64,000 bases of DNA. Origin: Eimeria necatrix (taxonomy: Eukaryota > Apicomplexa > Conoidasida > Eucoccidiorida > Eimeriidae). Position 1 is the stretch's first letter. The number at the start of each line of letters is the position of its first letter. Location: contig NW_013654755.1 of NCBI RefSeq assembly GCF_000499385.1, positions 1 to 64,000 on the forward strand, given 5' to 3'. A program made the position numbers and the translations under genes. Below the pieces are notes generated by a model. That model was not told the origin of the DNA and did not search any database. It saw only the letters and a list, made by a program, of their open reading frames with translations. Shown piece after piece: positions 61,666 to 64,000 of the stretch.

Positions 61666-64000
61666 GTGAGTACGTGCAGAAGACAGTAGGTCCCTTTGCC
61701 CGAAGGCCAAATCCCCCCATGTATTAATGACTTCTATTTGTTACGTCAATATACACACTCTAAACATTATTATAAGGGCTATATGTCGCCTACATCGCAG
61801 CGCTACGCACTACAGCTGAACCGGCTACACCCTGCAGTGATTGTCCACCGTCTTCATGGTCTTCAACAACACGAGCCCCAAATTAAGGGCATTTTATAGA
61901 TTAAATGAGTCTGGCTTTGTACGAACTGCTGATTGGAATGCTTTCTCTCCTGTTGGATGGGGTGTGGGGAAGAGTTTTACTCTGGCCGCTTTTGGGGTTG
62001 TGAATTTCGACATAGGCTCAACCCTGTTTACGCGTATGATTCTGGCCTTGTCCACGGCAACGGCTTTTTTTCATAGTTATAACTATAATACCCCTTTTCT
62101 TCCATAAACTGCAAGCGGGCCTATTGCGAGCCTCGCATGCAGGCACTTCCACACTTGGGGTCACACAACGATCAACTCGTCGCTCCGTGTGGAGCTGTCA
62201 AGGGAGCGTTGACGACGAAACCTCCCTTTTCTACAGATGTTTTGCCAGCCACAGCTCAATTCAAGTAATCAGTAAAAGATATGCAAACGTTGGACTTCAT
62301 GGTGCTTTAGAACCAATAGAATCAATAAAAGCCTAGCGCCAATCACAGCTCTCTGCGATCGCCTTGAGGATGGGGCTGGCTCCCGTTGCGTCATAATTTC
62401 CCTAAAGCCTTTCATCTTCTACTGGGCCTCAATAGGACTGGCCCCAAAGGATGCGAATAACTATTGCGTGTTCATTCGCATGCATGTATCCCGATTGTTT
62501 GAGCATATTCAGAAAGGCTCAAAAGGGCAATGTCCTCAAGTTTTTCGTCCTTCAGTGAGCCACTTGCAGATCCCTTGGGTACAAACTGTGCACCCTAAAA
62601 TGTAGCAGCAAAGCCCCTAAATTAAGCCTTTAAGCTTGATCCCCACTGATTCTATCTTTTACCTAGAATTCAGCACCGCACACCCTCCTGCAGGCGTAGG
62701 CAGCTAAAAGTGTTGCGGACCGTGGTACAGGAGGCAGGCACTGCCTTGCTAGAGCCACTAGCCGTCGCGCTGTCGGCTACCGGGGCGCTATTAATTTGAG
62801 GTTAGCGGCCAGCATCTCCCAATGCATTATCTTCGCTTTGACCCCGACTTTTACAGGTGCTGCATTCAGTGTTTTATTAGGCCCTGTGATGTACAAATAT
62901 AGAGTTATAGGGTTTAAGCCGTTGTTCGAATGAACTAAACTTGAACAACAGTTTAAATTCTGCGTTGCTGGAGGCATTATCCCCACTTCTGCCCACATTC
63001 AACGACGCTGCATCCAGTAGTTTTCGCAGCCTTGCGGTGCCTCTGACAAATACACTTCGACCAGATCCGGAATTCCTGAAGTAGTATATGTAACAAGGTG
63101 CTATGCTGGGGCGAAAGGTCATCTAAGAGAATGCAGAATATAAAACCTCCATCGACAGAAACCAGTCCATGAGCATCACACTACAACAATTTGCTCGGTA
63201 ATGTGATGTTGGGTGAAGTCCTAACTAGCTGCAAGCTGTCCAGTGCCTATACACGGAGCAGACCAGCCTTCGAGCAGCACCCAACGGCATATGTGACAAT
63301 GAACGATCCTGTATTTACTGATGGCCTAAAAATGCCTTTTTCTGATGCATTTAGGCTTTTGTTCTTTTTTTATGATTAGCGAGAACTTTCAGAGAATGTA
63401 TTGCGCAGTTGTCATAAGTAGCGCTGCTTCGGAGGCTGCTTCTGTTCTCCCACAACTACTACTCTTCATCTGGTAGCATTATCGTGTAGCAGCAAAACAG
63501 TAGCTAAAGATAAACGAAAAGCTGCGTGTTCCTGCCAGCCTGCATTTGCCGTTAGAAGCGTCTGAGCACCACAGGACTGTGACCCTAGTTTTCAGAAAGG
63601 TTCCCAGCAATAATGATGCATGTGGTTAGAACGTAAGATCACCAAAACAGATACTTCTGGCCGCCTGTCTTTCTCGCATGTAGGCCTTGGTTACTATCAT
63701 TAGGCCTGATCGATCGCATGCACTAGCTAATAGCACCTACGCTGTGAAACGGCCTGGTTTAACTGAATTGGAACTTGCCACGGGCTCTAATTGGCAAATC
63801 CGAGTCATGAGACCCTCTTATTCTCTTACTTCTGGCGCACGAGGAAGAAGGAAAGCTGGCACTGGCACTATGAGACGGCTCAGGGATCGAAGGAGAGTGC
63901 TGGCAAGCGTAGGGCAGTCAATGTTTATGGGAAACAAGGGCATGAGCCAGTGCCCCATTCCGATTCAAAATATGCACATGATGCGGGCCGGTAGAAGAGT
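61666..64000. other. Right-hand flank, no supported gene
   Basis: Short frames only, such as 61841-62107, which contains WGVGKSFTLAAFGVVNFDIG. The sequence is CAG-poor. A frame at 63791-63994 approaches the right edge and cannot be judged. Confidence 0.45.

Noticed and set aside
61156..62107. Assignment to the Eimeria SAG surface-antigen family
   Set aside because: Multi-exon form and leader fit, but I found no specific conserved motif or cysteine pattern to support it.

Overview
The window looks like nuclear DNA of a coccidian apicomplexan, most likely Eimeria. The reasons are a roughly balanced base composition, intron-rich genes with GT-AG splice sites, CAG/GCA/AGC triplet tracts coding for runs of Gln, Ala and Ser inside otherwise conserved proteins, a decayed Ty3/gypsy-type retroelement, and TGCATGC-type elements upstream of genes. 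Nothing bacterial (operons, Shine-Dalgarno sites, CRISPR) is present, and I saw no tRNA or rRNA gene. The species call is inference; a close relative such as Cyclospora is not excluded.

Layout. Positions 1-2300 hold the remnant of a gypsy-like element (gag, aspartic protease, broken reverse transcriptase). Positions 4447-23416 hold the most notable content: four large, apparently intronless genes in strictly alternating orientation (+,-,+,-). They share one architecture: N-terminal signal or hydrophobic segment, one membrane helix near residue 65-100, a coiled-coil block with an LGW...QE...LLLRAR...GR...ARD signature, a disordered Pro/Ser-rich linker of very different length, and (in three of the four) a helical C-terminal region. 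I do not recognise this family. Positions 23.4-29.6 kb contain no convincing complete gene, only exon-like fragments.

Positions 29.6-52 kb are a CAG-rich segment with intron-rich genes: an SLC37-like sugar-phosphate transporter (7 exons modelled), a divergent kinesin (8 exons), an Ala-rich membrane protein on the minus strand, a CCA-adding tRNA nucleotidyltransferase (5 exons), one or two large unrecognised helical proteins, and an organellar ribosomal protein uL6 on the minus strand (4 exons). The exon models for the transporter, kinesin, CCA enzyme and uL6 were built by hand from family alignment; every junction is GT-AG and keeps phase.

Positions 52-64 kb are again CAG-poor and contain only small candidate genes, including a two-exon single-pass membrane protein and a minus-strand reading frame with a nine-residue tandem repeat. 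Every gene I can assign to a conserved family lies in the CAG-rich block. The CAG-poor flanks carry only unrecognised (probably lineage-specific) genes and the retroelement, which matches the alternating repeat-rich and repeat-poor segments described for Eimeria chromosomes.
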